Shown piece after piece: positions 34,630 to 42,237 of a DNA stretch of 42,329 nucleotides. The stretch spans positions 1 through 42,329 of the forward strand of contig MNUR01000065.1 of assembly GCA_001871115.1 (NCBI GenBank), read 5' to 3'. Under the pieces are notes generated by a model. It did no database searches and was not told where the DNA came from. It saw only the letters and a list, made by a program, of their open reading frames with translations. Position numbers and translations under genes: made by a program. The DNA is from Elusimicrobia bacterium CG1_02_56_21 (GTDB lineage: Bacteria > Elusimicrobiota > Elusimicrobia > Elusimicrobiales > UBA9959). The first letter of the stretch is position 1; every line of letters starts with the position of its first letter.

Positions 34630-34663
34630 ATACTTGAGCATACCTCAAGTATGGTAATATTAT
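34630..34663 (+). promoter_or_regulatory. mdh: mdh promoter with overlapping palindromic operator
   Basis: TTGAGC (34635-34640), 17 bp, TATTAT (34658-34663) form a good promoter 35 bp before mdh. A perfect 9-bp inverted repeat, ATACTTGAG (34630-34638) and CTCAAGTAT (34644-34652) with a 5-bp spacer, covers the -35 box. A dimeric repressor bound there would block the promoter. The regulator is unknown. Confidence 0.55.
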
Positions 34664-34697
34664 TGAAATTTGGCAATTATTCAGGGATGGAGGTTTC

Positions 34698-35630
34698 ATG
34701 AACAGAAGAAAAGTTACAGTTGTAGGAGCGGGACACGTAGGGGAATCTGTAGTCCGCGCCCTGGCGGAGAAAGACCTGGCGGACATTGTTTTAGTGGACA
34801 TTCCCCAGACCGAGAATATGCCTGCCGGGAAATCCCTGGATATCATGGAGACCGGGCCGATATACGGCTACGACTCGCAGGTTACCGGCACGACCAGCTA
34901 CGAGGCTACCGCCGGCTCTGACATTGTAGTCATAACCGCCGGGATACCCCGCAAGCCGGGCATGAGCCGCGACGACCTTTTGAACACTAATGCGGCCATA
35001 GTTAAAAGCGTAGCCGAACAGGCCGCCAGGCATTCACCCGGCTCGATCCTGATAATAGTAAGCAATCCGCTTGACGCGATGTGCCAGGTCGCCCTGCAGG
35101 CCTCCAAATTCCCGAAGAACAGGGTAGTCGGAATGGCCGGAATACTCGATTCCTCAAGGATGCGGACCTTCATAGCCCAGGCCCTGAACGTTTCCACCGA
35201 GAACGTCCACGCTATGGTGCTCGGAGGCCACGGCGACACCATGGTGCCTCTTCCCCGCTTCTCCACGGTCTCCGGGATACCGATAACGGAACTGATGACC
35301 AAAGAACAGATAGACGCTATCAATACGCGCACCTGCAACGGCGGCGCGGAAATAGTAAAGCTCCTGAAGACGGGCAGCGCTTATTACGCCCCGGCCGCGG
35401 CCGCGGTTGAAATGGTAACAGCCATCCTCCTCGACAAGAAGAAAGTACTGCCCTGCGCGGCTTACCTGGAAGGGGAATACGGGATCAGCGGGATCTTCGT
35501 AGGCGTACCGGTAAAGCTCGGCAGCACCGGCGTAATGGAGATACTTCAGCTGAAGCTCTCCGAAGATGAAAAAGCCGCCCTGCTGAAGTCGGCCGCGTCG
35601 GTCAAAGAATTATGCGGGGTCTTGAAATAA
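34698..35630 (+). CDS. mdh: Malate dehydrogenase (LDH-like, type 3)
   Basis: 310 aa. Interconverts malate and oxaloacetate with NAD. GAGHVGE is the dinucleotide loop; [20 protein letters not shown] follows; [13 protein letters not shown] is the mobile substrate loop whose arginine before KPG favours a dicarboxylate; VSNPLDAM and [10 protein letters not shown] carry the catalytic His. The preceding Asp-type residue and NAD preference fit LDH-like malate dehydrogenases of many anaerobes. Ribosome site GGGATGGAGG. It lies 23 bp upstream of citrate synthase in the same operon. Confidence 0.96.
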   Translation: MNRRKVTVVGAGHVGESVVRALAEKDLADIVLVDIPQTENMPAGKSLDIMETGPIYGYDSQVTGTTSYEATAGSDIVVITAGIPRKPGMSRDDLLNTNAAIVKSVAEQAARHSPGSILIIVSNPLDAMCQVALQASKFPKNRVVGMAGILDSSRMRTFIAQALNVSTENVHAMVLGGHGDTMVPLPRFSTVSGIPITELMTKEQIDAINTRTCNGGAEIVKLLKTGSAYYAPAAAAVEMVTAILLDKKKVLPCAAYLEGEYGISGIFVGVPVKLGSTGVMEILQLKLSEDEKAALLKSAASVKELCGVLK

Positions 35631-35653
35631 AACATTAAGGAGAAACACTACTT

Positions 35654-36988
35654 ATGGAAGCAAACATAGAACTTAAGAAAACGCTTGCCAGGCTTATTCC
35701 CGAGTGGAACAAAGACCTTCGCGCGTTCGTTAAAGAGAACGGGAGCGTCAAAGCCGACGAGGTGAGCATAGACCAGATAATGGGCGGAATGAGGTCTATA
35801 AAGGCCCTTCCCTGCGACACCTCCTACCTGGACGCCATGGAAGGGATACGCTTCAGAGGTTTCACCATACCCGAAGTCAGGGAGAAACTTCCCAAGCCCG
35901 CTCCCGATGCTGTACCCTCGCCCCTGGCTCTGTGGCACCTTCTGCTCACCGGTGAAATGCCCAGCGCGGCCGCAGCGCAGGAGCTTGAAGAAGAGATCCG
36001 GCGCCGCTCCGAAGTTCCCGCTTATGTAATGGACGCTATGCGCGCCCTGCCCAAAGACATGCACCCCATGACCCAGCTCTCCATCGGGGTGCTGGCCATG
36101 CAGAAAGACTCTGTCTTCGCTAAAAAGTACAGCGAAGGAATGAAGAAGGACGAGCACTGGGACGCAATGCTCGAAGATTCGCTGACCCTCGTCGCCAGGC
36201 TTCCCGTTATAGCGGCTTTTATCTACAGGCGCACCTACAAGGACGGGACGGTCATCCCCGCGGACCCCAAGCTGGACTGGGCCGCGAACATGGCGCATAT
36301 GATGGGAGTGGACAACAAGGATTATCAGAACCTCTGCAGGCTCTATCTGCTGCTCCATTCCGACCACGAAAGCGGCAATGTCAGCGCCCATACCGGCCTG
36401 CTGGTAGGCTCGGCGCTCTCCGACATTTATTACTCCGTCTCAGCCGCGCTTAACGGCCTTGCCGGCCCTCTGCACGGACTTGCTACCCAGGAATGCCTTA
36501 ACTGGATACTGGGCCTGATGAAAGCCTACGGCGGCAGGACGCCGACCAAGGAAGAGGTGGAGAAGTACGCCTGGGAAACCCTTAACGCGGGCCACGTGAT
36601 CCCGGGCTTCGGCCACGCCGTGCTCAGGAACACCGACCCCAGGTACGTAGCCCAGAGCGACTTCGGGGCAAAGTACCTGCCGGAAGACCCTATCTACAAG
36701 ACCGTCACCACCATGCTAGAGGTCATACCTCCGGTCCTCAGGCAGCTGGGAAAAGTGAAGAACCCCTGGCCGAATGTGGACGCGATGACGGGCTGCCTTC
36801 AGCAGCACTACGGGATAACGGAAACGGATTTCTACACCGTTATCTTCGGAGTCTCGAGAGCGCTGGGCATCACTGCGCAGGCCGTCTGGGCCCGGGGAAT
36901 ACACTTCCCTCTTGAGCGCCCTAAATCCGTAACCACCCGGATGCTGAAAGATATCGCCGCCAAGTCCAAAGCGGGCGCCGCCGCGTAA
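35654..36988 (+). CDS. gltA: Citrate synthase
   Basis: 444 aa, closer in length and motifs to the mitochondrial-type Si enzyme than to E. coli GltA. Condenses oxaloacetate with acetyl-CoA. GIRFRGFTIPEVREKLP, GEMPSAAAAQELEEEIRRRS, NMAHMMGVDN, LHSDHESGNVSAHTG (first catalytic His region), GLAGPLHGLATQECLNWI (second His), and PGFGHAVLRNTDPRY (third His and Arg). The Asp region is IYKTVTTMLEVIPP to NVDAMTGCLQ. AAGGAG stands before the ATG. It uses the oxaloacetate made by the upstream mdh product; transcription ends at the hairpin at 37052. Confidence 0.95.
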   Translation: MEANIELKKTLARLIPEWNKDLRAFVKENGSVKADEVSIDQIMGGMRSIKALPCDTSYLDAMEGIRFRGFTIPEVREKLPKPAPDAVPSPLALWHLLLTGEMPSAAAAQELEEEIRRRSEVPAYVMDAMRALPKDMHPMTQLSIGVLAMQKDSVFAKKYSEGMKKDEHWDAMLEDSLTLVARLPVIAAFIYRRTYKDGTVIPADPKLDWAANMAHMMGVDNKDYQNLCRLYLLLHSDHESGNVSAHTGLLVGSALSDIYYSVSAALNGLAGPLHGLATQECLNWILGLMKAYGGRTPTKEEVEKYAWETLNAGHVIPGFGHAVLRNTDPRYVAQSDFGAKYLPEDPIYKTVTTMLEVIPPVLRQLGKVKNPWPNVDAMTGCLQQHYGITETDFYTVIFGVSRALGITAQAVWARGIHFPLERPKSVTTRMLKDIAAKSKAGAAA

Positions 36989-37051
36989 AACTCTCCCCCG
37001 AGGGCCCTCCGGGCGACTCAAGGGAAACCTGCCGTGTTCCACGGCTGGAAT

Positions 37052-37113
37052 GGGGCTGCCGGGTGCATAAAGCACCGTCATTTAAGTATGAACCGGCAGC
37101 CCCTTTTCTATTT
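37052..37113 (+). terminator. Intrinsic terminator after citrate synthase
   Basis: A perfect 11-bp stem GGGGCTGCCGG (37052-37062) with CCGGCAGCCCC (37093-37103), followed by TTTTCTATTTT. A smaller hairpin GGTGC/GCACC (37062-37076) is nested in its loop. Confidence 0.85.
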
Positions 37114-37178
37114 TAAATACCGGGCAGAAGGGGGCGGCGGAGGAATCTCCGGGCCGGCTTCAGCGTTAAGGAGCGAAA

Positions 37179-37216
37179 CCCTCTTGAGCGGGGCTTTACC
37201 TAAAAGAGGGCTTTTT
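37179..37216 (+). terminator. Second terminator-like hairpin before the tRNA
   Basis: CCCTCTT (37179-37185) pairs with AAGAGGG (37204-37210) over an 18-nt loop, followed by CTTTTT. It could be a backup terminator that insulates the tRNA promoter. Confidence 0.55.
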
Positions 37217-37229
37217 CCGGCAGTCGAAT

Positions 37230-37259
37230 TTGTCTTTTAGAACCTGATTTTGATATACT
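37230..37259 (+). promoter_or_regulatory. tRNA promoter with extended -10
   Basis: TTGTCT (37230-37235), 18 bp, then TGATATACT, an extended -10 (TGn plus TATACT at 37254-37259). Start would be near 37266, about 55 nt before the mature tRNA. Confidence 0.65.
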
Positions 37260-37319
37260 TTAAATTCACCCGAAGACACAGGTCCCCGGTGATGAAACCT
37301 GCCCGCCATTAATTTTACC

Positions 37320-37392
37320 GGCACCGTAGCTCAGTGGTTAGAGCGGGCGTTTCATAAGCGCTAGGTCAGTGGTTCAATCCCACTCGGTGCCA
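37320..37392 (+). tRNA. tRNA with anticodon CAT (Ile2 or elongator Met)
   Basis: Full cloverleaf: acceptor GGCACCG/CGGTGCC, D arm GCTC-AGTGGTTA-GAGC, anticodon arm GGCGT-TTCATAA-GCGCT, variable loop AGGTC, T arm AGTGG-TTCAATC-CCACT, discriminator A; the CCA end is not encoded. The body (AGCTCAGTGGTTAGAGC, ATAA-GCGCT, GGTC) resembles bacterial tRNA-Ile2, in which C34 becomes lysidine and reads AUA; elongator Met cannot be ruled out. The anticodon stem lacks the three G-C pairs of an initiator, and position 1-72 is paired, so it is not tRNA-fMet. A hairpin terminator follows. Confidence 0.93.
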
Positions 37393-37406
37393 CTATTTCA
37401 CGCAAG

Positions 37407-37445
37407 CCCTGTTCCGCCCAAGCAGCGCGAAAGCGGAGCAGGGTT
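37407..37445 (+). terminator. Terminator-like hairpin after the tRNA
   Basis: CCCTGTTCCGC (37407-37417) pairs with GCGGAGCAGGG (37433-37443), 11 bp with one G-U, followed by only TTTA. It can end the tRNA transcript, at least in part, before greA. Confidence 0.55.
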
Positions 37446-37493
37446 TATGCATAATTGTCCCGGGACCCGGGACAGCAACCAGGGGGAAGAAAA

Positions 37494-37964
37494 ATGTCAG
37501 AGACTTATCTCACCAAAGACGGCTTTGAAAAGCTGCAAGCGGACCTGTCCGAGCTAAAACGCCAGAAAAACGAGCTTTCCGTTGAAATAAACGAAGCCCG
37601 CGAACAGGGCGACCTCAAAGAGAACGCCGGTTATATCTACGGGAAAGAGAAGCAGAGCCAGATCATGACCCGCATAGCGGAACTGGAAGTCCGCCTGCGC
37701 TCCGCGCAGATCGTGGACAATCTTGTCGTAAACAAAGACGAGATCCGCCTCGGAGCCACCGTCACCATGAAAGACGAGAACACCGGGGCCACCCTCATCT
37801 ATACCCTCTCCAGCGCGGATGAAGCCGACCCTTCAGCCGGGAAGATCTCCGTCAGCTCTCCGCTTGCGCAGGGCCTGCTGGGATCAAAGGCCGGCGCCTC
37901 GGTAAAAGTGCAGCTCCCGAGCGGGGAAAAGAAGCTCGCTATCCTGAAAGTTGAGTATAAATAA
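37494..37964 (+). CDS. greA: Transcription elongation factor GreA
   Basis: 156 aa from ATG 37494, preceded by AGGGGGAAG; an earlier in-frame start at 37455 is not needed. Rescues backtracked RNA polymerase by stimulating transcript cleavage. N-terminal coiled coil: YLTKDGFEKLQADLSELKRQ and NEAREQGDLKENAGYIYGKE, whose acidic tip residues (D and E in DLKENA) hold the catalytic metal. C-terminal FKBP-like domain: RLGATVTMKDENTGATLIYT, ISVSSPLAQGLLGSKAGASV. GreA usually has ENAEYxxA; the YIYG here is a mild variation. Confidence 0.95.
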   Translation: MSETYLTKDGFEKLQADLSELKRQKNELSVEINEAREQGDLKENAGYIYGKEKQSQIMTRIAELEVRLRSAQIVDNLVVNKDEIRLGATVTMKDENTGATLIYTLSSADEADPSAGKISVSSPLAQGLLGSKAGASVKVQLPSGEKKLAILKVEYK

Positions 37965-37980
37965 TCAATATTGTTATAAT
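37951..37980 (+). promoter_or_regulatory. Promoter of the GspE/PilB-type ATPase gene
   Basis: TTGAGT (37951-37956), 18 bp, TATAAT (37975-37980). It overlaps the 3' end of greA. The transcript would start near 37987 and carry a leader of about 100 nt. Confidence 0.75.
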
Positions 37981-37987
37981 CGGTTTT

Positions 37988-38076
37988 GGCATGTAATGGG
38001 AACTAACCGCAGGCCGCAAGGCAGAGCGGTCCGCCGTAGCCTTAGCTATATATCTGTGCGCGGAACATTACACATA
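37988..38076 (+). ncRNA. Structured 5' leader, possible riboswitch
   Basis: A closing stem TGTAATG (37992-37998) with CATTACA (38066-38072) encloses two helices. The first is ACCGC-AG-GCC-GCAA-GGC-AGA-GCGGT, capped by a GNRA tetraloop (GCAA). The second is TCCGC with GCGGA, holding TAGC-CTTA-GCTA. A three-way junction with a GNRA-capped arm resembles the layout of GEMM-I (c-di-GMP-I) aptamers, which often precede pilus genes, but the conserved GEMM bases are not convincingly present. The Shine-Dalgarno AGGAG begins 4 nt after the closing stem. Confidence 0.45.
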
Positions 38077-38086
38077 GGAGATCATC

Positions 38087-39427
38087 ATGGCATTCTGGGG
38101 AAACAAACAGGAAGGCGAAAGCCCTGAGCCGGGCCAGCAGGCGCCGGTGCATGTTGAAGGCTCACTAGAAGACGGCTATAACGAAATAGTCAAATCCAAA
38201 GGCCGCGCCCCCGGCATAGACCTCGCCATTAAACTCAGCGACCTCATCCTTGAGCACGCTGTAAGGGAAAGGGCCAGCGACGTGCATATAGAAGGCCAGG
38301 GCGCGAACCTGCGCGTGCGCTTCCGCGTGGACGGCATACTGCAGGACATGCTGAGCTCCCCCAAGAACGCCGACATACCCCTTACGCAGCGCATCCGCGT
38401 ACTTGCCGGTTTCGACCCCGAACCCCCGACTTCTTTCCGCAACGAGGAAGGCCGCTTCCAGAAGATGCTCGCCGGGCGCGCCATACAGGTCCGTGTCTCC
38501 GCTTTTCCTACCGTAAACGGCGAAAAGCTGGTTCTGCGGGTTCTGGACAGACAGCAGCTGGGCCTGGACCTGGAGCAGGTAGGCCTGGACCAGGACGCGA
38601 TGACGCTCATCAAGAAGCTCATCCGCAACCCCTACGGGATATTTTTTATAACCGGCTCCACCGGCTCCGGCAAAACGACCTCGCTTTACGCGATGCTTAA
38701 GAATATCAATACCCCGATGATAAATATCATCACCCTCGAGGACCCGGTTGAGTACCGGCTGGAAGGGATAAACCAGTCGCAGATAAGCGCCAAAACCGGC
38801 TTTACCTGGGCAGAGGGCCTGCGCACAATACTGCGCCAGGATCCCGACGTTATCATGGTGGGAGAGATCAGGGATTTCGACACCGCCGAGATAAGCCTGC
38901 GCGCAGCGCTCACCGGCCACCTGCTTTTCACTACCATCCATACGATCAACTCGGCCAGCATTATCGAGCGCCTTTTCGAAATGGGAATAGCGCCCTTCCT
39001 GATAGGTTCCTCAATGCTGGGCGCGATGAGCCAGCGCCTGGTGAGGAAGGTCTGCCCCAAATGCTCCCAGAACGCGGCTCCGCCTTCGGAACCCGTAGTC
39101 AACGAATTCATAAAGAACCTGGACCCGGAAGAGGGGAAGCTGGTAAAAGAACTTATCCTCAAGCCCGGCGCTACTTACAAAGTAGAGAAGGGCTGCCCCG
39201 ATTGCCGGAACACCGGTTATATGGGCCGCACCGGGATCTTTGAACTGATGCTGATGAACGAGGAAATACGCAAGCATATCCTGGACCGCTCGCCCACGGA
39301 CACAATAAAGCGTACGGCGATACGCACAGGCAAAATGCGCACCCTTCTTATGGACGGGATACTTAAAGCCAGGACCGGAGCCACCACGCTGGCGGAAATA
39401 ATCCGCGTCACAGCTACGATGGTATAG
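38087..39427 (+). CDS. GspE/PilB-type secretion or pilus ATPase
   Basis: 446 aa. Hexameric ATPase that powers a type IV pilus or type II secretion pseudopilus. The N-terminal MshEN/N1 domain of classical PilB/GspE (usually 100-150 aa more) is missing; the core starts at AIKLSDLILEHAVRERASDV. Walker A is GSTGSGKTTSLYA, the Asp box includes ITLEDPVEYRL, Walker B is ILRQDPDVIMVGEIRD, and the His box includes HLLFTTIHTINSA. A zinc tetra-Cys motif is complete (CPKC and CPDC), which favours GspE/PilB over PilT. AGGAGATCATC precedes the ATG. No other pilus genes are in the window. Confidence 0.9.
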   Translation: MAFWGNKQEGESPEPGQQAPVHVEGSLEDGYNEIVKSKGRAPGIDLAIKLSDLILEHAVRERASDVHIEGQGANLRVRFRVDGILQDMLSSPKNADIPLTQRIRVLAGFDPEPPTSFRNEEGRFQKMLAGRAIQVRVSAFPTVNGEKLVLRVLDRQQLGLDLEQVGLDQDAMTLIKKLIRNPYGIFFITGSTGSGKTTSLYAMLKNINTPMINIITLEDPVEYRLEGINQSQISAKTGFTWAEGLRTILRQDPDVIMVGEIRDFDTAEISLRAALTGHLLFTTIHTINSASIIERLFEMGIAPFLIGSSMLGAMSQRLVRKVCPKCSQNAAPPSEPVVNEFIKNLDPEEGKLVKELILKPGATYKVEKGCPDCRNTGYMGRTGIFELMLMNEEIRKHILDRSPTDTIKRTAIRTGKMRTLLMDGILKARTGATTLAEIIRVTATMV

Positions 39428-39496
39428 CAGTCAGGTTTACCCTCACAGGCGCCCAGACACCCGGACATTTCCAAGGCTTAAAACCTTAATAGCCCC

Positions 39497-39521
39497 CGGG
39501 CGGTCTGGCCGCCCGTTTTTT
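39497..39521 (+). terminator. Intrinsic terminator directly before aspartokinase
   Basis: CGGGCGG (39497-39503), loop TCTGG, CCGCCCG (39509-39515), then six T (39516-39521). It ends the GspE/PilB transcript. It also lies only 10 nt before the aspartokinase ATG, so aspartokinase mRNA either starts inside the tail of this hairpin or must read through it, as in attenuation. Confidence 0.85.
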
Positions 39522-39531
39522 CCGCAGCCCT

Positions 39532-40503
39532 ATGAAGATCATAATCATAAAATTCGGAGGCAGCTCCCTGGCGGACCCGGATAAGATCCGCCGGGCCGCC
39601 GCTATGACCGTAGCCTCTCGCCGCCGCGGCTTTTCTCCCGTAGCAGTGGTTTCGGCACCTGCGGAATCCACGGACGATCTGCTCAGCCTGGCGTCGCTTA
39701 CGGCAGGAGACTGCATACCCCCCAGAGAGTCCGACGCACTCCTGGCGGCGGGAGAGCAGTTCAGCGCGGCCCTGCTTGCAATGGCTATAGAGGCGGAAGG
39801 CAAAAAGGCCGTTTCCCTTACAGGCTCCCAGGCCGGAATAAGAACCGACAATCGTTTCTCCGCGGCCTCGGTAAAGAATGTTGACACCAGACGCCTGAAG
39901 AAAGAAATCAGGGACGGGCGCATCCCCGTAGTGGCCGGCTTCCAGGGCATATCTGCAGGCGGGGATATCACTACCCTGGGCCGGGGCGGCTCGGACCTTA
40001 CAGCGGTTACCCTGGCCCGCGCGCTTGGGGCAGCTCTGACCGAATTCCGCACCGATGTTAAAGGTATTTACTCCGCCCATCCCGCCATAGTCCCTCAGGC
40101 AAGAAAACTCAAAAACATTTCCTACCAGGAAGTAATAGCCCTGGCGCGGCTGGGAACGGATGTACGCCAGCTGCGCGCGATAGACTACGCGCGTAAATAT
40201 TCCATCCCGCTCCACCTGCGCTCCTCTTTCCATGACGAGCCCGGCACAATGGTTACAGCGACAGGCGGGAAACCGGGCGTTTCCTGCCTTTCCGTTAAAA
40301 AGGAAGGGGTTTCTGCCCTGGTGAGCCTCATCGGACGCGGGCTCGGAGCGAAGCATACAGCCGCTGCAGCGAGGGCGGCCGCCTCGGCCGGAGTGTCCGC
40401 AGCGGCTGAAAAAATAACAAGCACCGCGATCTCTTTCCGGGCTTCTGCGGCAGAAGCAGAAACCCTGATTAAAGCCCTCCATGCGGTATTCATAACCGGC
40501 TGA
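39532..40503 (+). CDS. lysC: Aspartokinase with a single ACT domain
   Basis: 323 aa, shorter than monofunctional aspartokinases (about 400). Phosphorylates aspartate, the first step to Lys, Thr, Met and diaminopimelate. Kinase domain 1-235: IIIIKFGGSSLADP, VVSAPAESTDDLL, GGDITTLGRGGSDLTAV and TDVKGIYSAHPA. After about 240 only one ACT-like region is present (SCLSVKKEGVSALVSLIGRG, KITSTAISFRASAAEAETLI), whereas most aspartokinases have two. Feedback control by lysine or threonine may be weakened or altered. No good ribosome site is seen; a terminator ends 10 nt before the ATG. Confidence 0.88.
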   Translation: MKIIIIKFGGSSLADPDKIRRAAAMTVASRRRGFSPVAVVSAPAESTDDLLSLASLTAGDCIPPRESDALLAAGEQFSAALLAMAIEAEGKKAVSLTGSQAGIRTDNRFSAASVKNVDTRRLKKEIRDGRIPVVAGFQGISAGGDITTLGRGGSDLTAVTLARALGAALTEFRTDVKGIYSAHPAIVPQARKLKNISYQEVIALARLGTDVRQLRAIDYARKYSIPLHLRSSFHDEPGTMVTATGGKPGVSCLSVKKEGVSALVSLIGRGLGAKHTAAAARAAASAGVSAAAEKITSTAISFRASAAEAETLIKALHAVFITG

Positions 40504-40565
40504 AAACTCTAAGGACTGCGGTCTCGCCAAGGGCACAATAACCAGCGCGCCTGCGGGGCGCGGCA

Positions 40566-40594
40566 TTGACTTGGCAGGGCGAAAGCAATAGAAT
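40566..40594 (+). promoter_or_regulatory. Promoter giving a leaderless mRNA
   Basis: TTGACT (40566-40571), 17 bp, TAGAAT (40589-40594): both hexamers are one or two bases from consensus. The expected start, about 7 nt further, is 40601, one base before the ATG at 40602. There is no Shine-Dalgarno. Confidence 0.65.
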
Positions 40595-40601
40595 AAAAAC
40601 A

Positions 40602-40838
40602 ATGGCACACTTTATACGGTCTGTATTCGCGCTTTTCTGGCTGGCTTCTACCGGTTTCCTGTGCTTTCTGGCCTATGTAGTACTGCAAACCGAATCCAAT
40701 CCGCAAAGGCTGGTGGCCTGGCTGGTATTATGCGCCCTCACCTTTATTTCAGCCAGCTTCCTCGCCTATAATATAATCTTCGGCCATCACGAAAGAGAAG
40801 ACTCCGCTTCTCACAATCCTCACCAGAGCAGGGTTTAA
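40602..40838 (+). CDS. Small two-helix membrane protein, unknown
   Basis: 78 aa from ATG 40602. Two hydrophobic helices, about 6-28 (RSVFALFWLASTGFLCFLAY) and about 38-60 (VAWLVLCALTFISASFLAYN), separated by a short polar turn (QTESNPQR). The tail is charged and His-rich (FGHHEREDSASHNPHQ). No family recognised. The ATG follows a good promoter at leaderless distance and lacks a ribosome site; an upstream TTG is inside the -35 box and so is not a start. The amidohydrolase gene begins 7 bp after its stop, suggesting co-transcription. Confidence 0.65.
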   Translation: MAHFIRSVFALFWLASTGFLCFLAYVVLQTESNPQRLVAWLVLCALTFISASFLAYNIIFGHHEREDSASHNPHQSRV

Positions 40839-40845
40839 ACACTAA

Positions 40846-42237
40846 ATGCATTCTGACCTTCTTATACGGGGAGGGACCGCCTTCATAAACGGGCAGGCCG
40901 CCCGGCGTGATATTTTTGTAAAAGACGGCAGGATAGCCGCTTTGAAGCCGCATGCCAAAAACGCGCCGGGAGCCTCCCGGATTATAGACGCGCGCGGCCT
41001 GCTGGTCCTCCCGGGCGTTATAGACGCCCATGCCCATTTCCGGCTGCGGCTGGGACCCGGCAAATACACAGCCGACGATTTTACCAGCGGTTCGGCCGCC
41101 GCAGCCTGCGGAGGGGTTACCACCTTTATCGACTATACCGGCCAGGGCCCCGGAGAAAGTCCTCTTGCAGGCCTTCGCGCGCGGATAAAAGAGGCCGCCG
41201 GGAAAACTTATACGGATTTCGCTTTTCACTGCACGCTTACCGGCTGGGAGAAAATGAAAGACCCGGCCGGGAAGATGGCCGAAGCCCTGAAAGCCGGGGC
41301 GCCTACGTTCAAGATGTTCACAGCTTACGGAGCGCGCGGGCTGATGGCGGATGATAACGCTATTTTTTCGGCTCTCCAGGCGGCCCGCCGTCTGGGAGCC
41401 CTGATCTGCGTACACGCCGAGGACGGCGCGGTCATAGATCTGCTGACCGAGGCATATGCGGGCCTGAAGAGCATAAAAGCCCTGCCGCTCTCCCGCCCTT
41501 CTTTCACGGAAACCGGCGCGGTCGGGCGGATAGCCGCGCTTGCGGCCCGCTCGGGAGGACCGGTCTATTTCGTTCACCTCTCAGCCGCCGGCTCCGCCGC
41601 CGTTGTGGCTGCTGCCAGGAAAGCCGGACTTAAAGTGATGGGGGAAACCTGCCCGCAGTACCTTGCGCTGGACGAGAGCCGTTTTAAAAGCAAGGGCGGT
41701 TACCTGTATTCCTGCTGTCCCCCGATCAGAACGAAAGAAGACAATACCGCGCTATGGGAAGCCGCGGATAAGGGCCAGCTGCAGGTAATAGCCACCGACA
41801 ACTGCACTTTCACCCGGGCGCAGAAAAACGCCTGGGGAGGGGATATAAGAAAACTCCCGATGGGCCTGCCCGGCTCGCAGACGCTCCTGCCGACGGCTTA
41901 TACCTTCGGCGTAAAAGCCGGGAATGTTTCATTGAAGAAAATGATAGAGGTTCTCTGCGAGAACCCGGCCCGGATAATGGGCCTCCGGGGGAAAGGCTTC
42001 ATACGCCCCGGCGCCGACGCCGATTTCGCCATATTTGATCCCTTCGCTTCTGCCAAAACCGACTGGCGCAAAATGCAGCACAATACAGATTTCTCACCGT
42101 GGCAGGGTCAGAAACTCTACGGATCTCCCAAATACACCGTCCTCCGCGGCCAGGTAATAGCCGAAGAGGGGGAACTCACCCACCCCAAAACCTTCACCGG
42201 CCAGTTCCAGCGCCGGATAAAACCACAGATAATATAA
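40846..42237 (+). CDS. Dihydropyrimidinase/hydantoinase-type amidohydrolase
   Basis: 463 aa, usual length. Hydrolyses cyclic amides such as dihydropyrimidines or hydantoins in a binuclear metal site. Metal and catalytic motifs in order: GVIDAHAHF (HxH), FKMFTAYGARGL with the Lys that is usually carboxylated, ICVHAEDG and YFVHLSAAGS (metal His residues), GETCPQYLALDES, and ATDNCTFTRAQK with the metal Asp. SDLLIRGGTAFING and the C-terminal GADADFAIFDP form the small beta domain. The substrate cannot be told; it could belong to pyrimidine breakdown. The Shine-Dalgarno is weak and the gene is probably coupled to the preceding small membrane protein. Confidence 0.92.
   Translation: MHSDLLIRGGTAFINGQAARRDIFVKDGRIAALKPHAKNAPGASRIIDARGLLVLPGVIDAHAHFRLRLGPGKYTADDFTSGSAAAACGGVTTFIDYTGQGPGESPLAGLRARIKEAAGKTYTDFAFHCTLTGWEKMKDPAGKMAEALKAGAPTFKMFTAYGARGLMADDNAIFSALQAARRLGALICVHAEDGAVIDLLTEAYAGLKSIKALPLSRPSFTETGAVGRIAALAARSGGPVYFVHLSAAGSAAVVAAARKAGLKVMGETCPQYLALDESRFKSKGGYLYSCCPPIRTKEDNTALWEAADKGQLQVIATDNCTFTRAQKNAWGGDIRKLPMGLPGSQTLLPTAYTFGVKAGNVSLKKMIEVLCENPARIMGLRGKGFIRPGADADFAIFDPFASAKTDWRKMQHNTDFSPWQGQKLYGSPKYTVLRGQVIAEEGELTHPKTFTGQFQRRIKPQII

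Noticed and set aside
37034..37240. 68-aa frame after citrate synthase
   Set aside because: It spans two terminator hairpins and part of the tRNA promoter.
39478..40608. Long reading frame (376 aa) on the minus strand
   Set aside because: It is the antisense shadow of the aspartokinase gene; the composition is low-complexity (Arg, Gly, Cys rich) and no motif or ribosome site is seen.
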